Shown here: positions 63,158-64,000 of the stretch, piece after piece
Layout: every line of letters begins with the position of its first letter
Numbering within the stretch: the stretch's first letter is position 1
From: a virus
Reading direction: 5' to 3' (one strand)
Virus record (IMG/VR): IMGVR_UViG_3300032293_001730
Location: 1 to 64,000 of that record
DNA: 64,000 nt
Program-made: the position numbers and the translations under genes
The notes under the pieces: model-generated
Databases searched by the model: none
Told to the model about the DNA's origin: nothing
The model's input: the letters and a program-made list of their open reading frames with translations, nothing else

Positions 63158-64000
63158 GTGCCCTACGATCCCAACGAAATCTTCGCGGCCGCCGCCGCTC
63201 TCGCCGCGCTCGGCATGAAGGTGGTCAAGCTCTACGGAGTCCGCGAGGACGGCTCCTGCACCTGCTCGAAGGGCCGTGCCTGCCCGAGCATCGGGAAGCA
63301 CCCGGCCGGCGAAGGCTGGCAGCACCTCGCCACCGACAACGAGGAAGAGATCGCGACGTGGTTCGAGGACGTGAACGACAACATCCGATGGAACATCGGC
63401 GTCCGCCTGGGGCGAGTCTCTGGCATCGTCGACGTCGAGGCCGATGACGAGCACGCCATCGAGGTGATGAAGCGGTTCGGGCTCGATCAGATCGACACCA
63501 CGGCCTACAAGGGCTCGCGAGGGCCGCACTACTTGTTCCAGTACGACAGCGACCTGCCTGACGTCGGCGTCGTCAAGGTCGACGGCCTGGAGGTCCGGAT
63601 CGGCGGCGGCGAGATGGCGTCGCAGTCAGTCTTCCCGAAGTCCTGGCATCGGACAGGCGTGCAGTACGACTGGCTGCCTGGGCGGTCTCCTGAAGACGTG
63701 AAGCCGGCAAGGCTGCCTGACGATTTCAAGGAGGCGGTGATCGCCAACTCGAAGGCGAAGGGCTCGGGGGTCATTCAACAGGCCCGCGACATCCTGGCCG
63801 GCGAAGAGAAGGTCGGGGAAGGCGGGCGACACGCGTTCCTGCTCGGGATCGCCTCGTGGCTCGCGCAGCAATGCCGAGACTTCTCGGACTCTGACCGTGT
63901 CCGCCTGACGACGATCCTCAGGTCGGTGAATCAGTTCAAGTGTGCTGTCCCGAAGACAGACGAAGAGATTCGCAAGCTCGCGAACGATCAGTTCGACCAC
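63158..64000 (+). CDS. bifunctional primase-polymerase, N-terminal part (cut by window end)
   Basis: From GTG 63158 (site CGGAGGAATTCACA) a frame stays open to the window edge, at least 281 residues. It matches the prim-pol N-terminal domain: LGMKVVKLYGVREDGSCTCS, GRACPSIGKHPAGEGWQ, NIGVRLGRVSGIVDVEADDE (candidate acidic metal site), YKGSRGPHYLFQ and LEVRIGGGEMASQSVFPKSW. Such proteins start phage replication, often with a helicase domain farther on that would lie outside the window. Confidence 0.85.
   Translation, partial: MPYDPNEIFAAAAALAALGMKVVKLYGVREDGSCTCSKGRACPSIGKHPAGEGWQHLATDNEEEIATWFEDVNDNIRWNIGVRLGRVSGIVDVEADDEHAIEVMKRFGLDQIDTTAYKGSRGPHYLFQYDSDLPDVGVVKVDGLEVRIGGGEMASQSVFPKSWHRTGVQYDWLPGRSPEDVKPARLPDDFKEAVIANSKAKGSGVIQQARDILAGEEKVGEGGRHAFLLGIASWLAQQCRDFSDSDRVRLTTILRSVNQFKCAVPKTDEEIRKLANDQFDH

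Noticed and set aside
1-64000. tRNA genes, rRNA genes or riboswitches
   Set aside because: No cloverleaf with a T-arm GTTCRA-type sequence in the right setting or other RNA gene was recognised by reading. A covariance search would be needed to exclude them.

Overview
The window is most of the genome of a tailed, temperate double-stranded DNA phage or prophage of siphovirus type. It runs from just upstream of the small terminase gene (base 60) into an unfinished primase-polymerase gene at the right edge (base 64000). The base composition is GC-rich. Several small gene families (a DUF6717-like protein, the short 'GCQC' tail-end protein, the phage cysteine-peptidase-like protein) and the protein style suggest a host in the Planctomycetota. 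That host call is inference. No tRNA, rRNA, CRISPR array or insertion sequence was seen, and no lysis cassette was recognised.

Bases 60-16516 hold the packaging and head-maturation genes: P27-type small terminase, large terminase, portal, a 2,237-residue modular protein, an HK97-type prohead protease and a 593-residue protein. The large terminase gene is interrupted exactly inside its Walker A motif by a 50-nt gap. A long hairpin fills the gap and identical GGC codons flank it, as in the translational bypass element of T4 gene 60. The portal, modular protein, protease and 593-residue protein share 13 copies of a 16-residue Cys cassette of the type RAFCPTGEGGGVDNSC. The cassettes separate unlike domains, including a zeta-toxin-like P-loop kinase on the portal, four tandem GNAT-like domains, an ASCH-like domain and glycine zippers.

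Bases 16631-37688 hold the major capsid protein, a glycosyltransferase, head-tail connectors, tail tube candidates, a tail chaperone pair joined by a -1 frameshift at GGGAAAC, a 1,865-residue tape measure, tail tip proteins and a 2,286-residue GGSGY-repeat tail protein. Then come a small HExxH protein and a DUF5664 nucleotide hydrolase.

Bases 37738-39018 carry a tyrosine integrase and a small gene on the minus strand, closed by a terminator shared with the tail operon. Bases 39174-44135 hold an early-type operon: two DNA-binding-like proteins, a histone-deacetylase-family protein, DUF3310, a DNA methyltransferase, MazG-like and deoxyribosyltransferase-like proteins and small membrane peptides.

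Bases 44368-58455 are an accessory region of about 34 small genes arranged in short units. Eleven units have near-identical sigma70-type promoters whose 17-bp spacer holds the palindrome CACCG-N4-CGGTG. Most of the others have a second conserved box (GTCCGGATAC) about 25-40 nt before the start codon. This looks like a dispersed regulon under two controls. Bases 58514-64000 hold DNA metabolism genes: a DUF932 protein, an SNF2-like helicase, a PD-(D/E)XK exonuclease, a candidate single-strand binding protein with an SSB-like tail, and a primase-polymerase.
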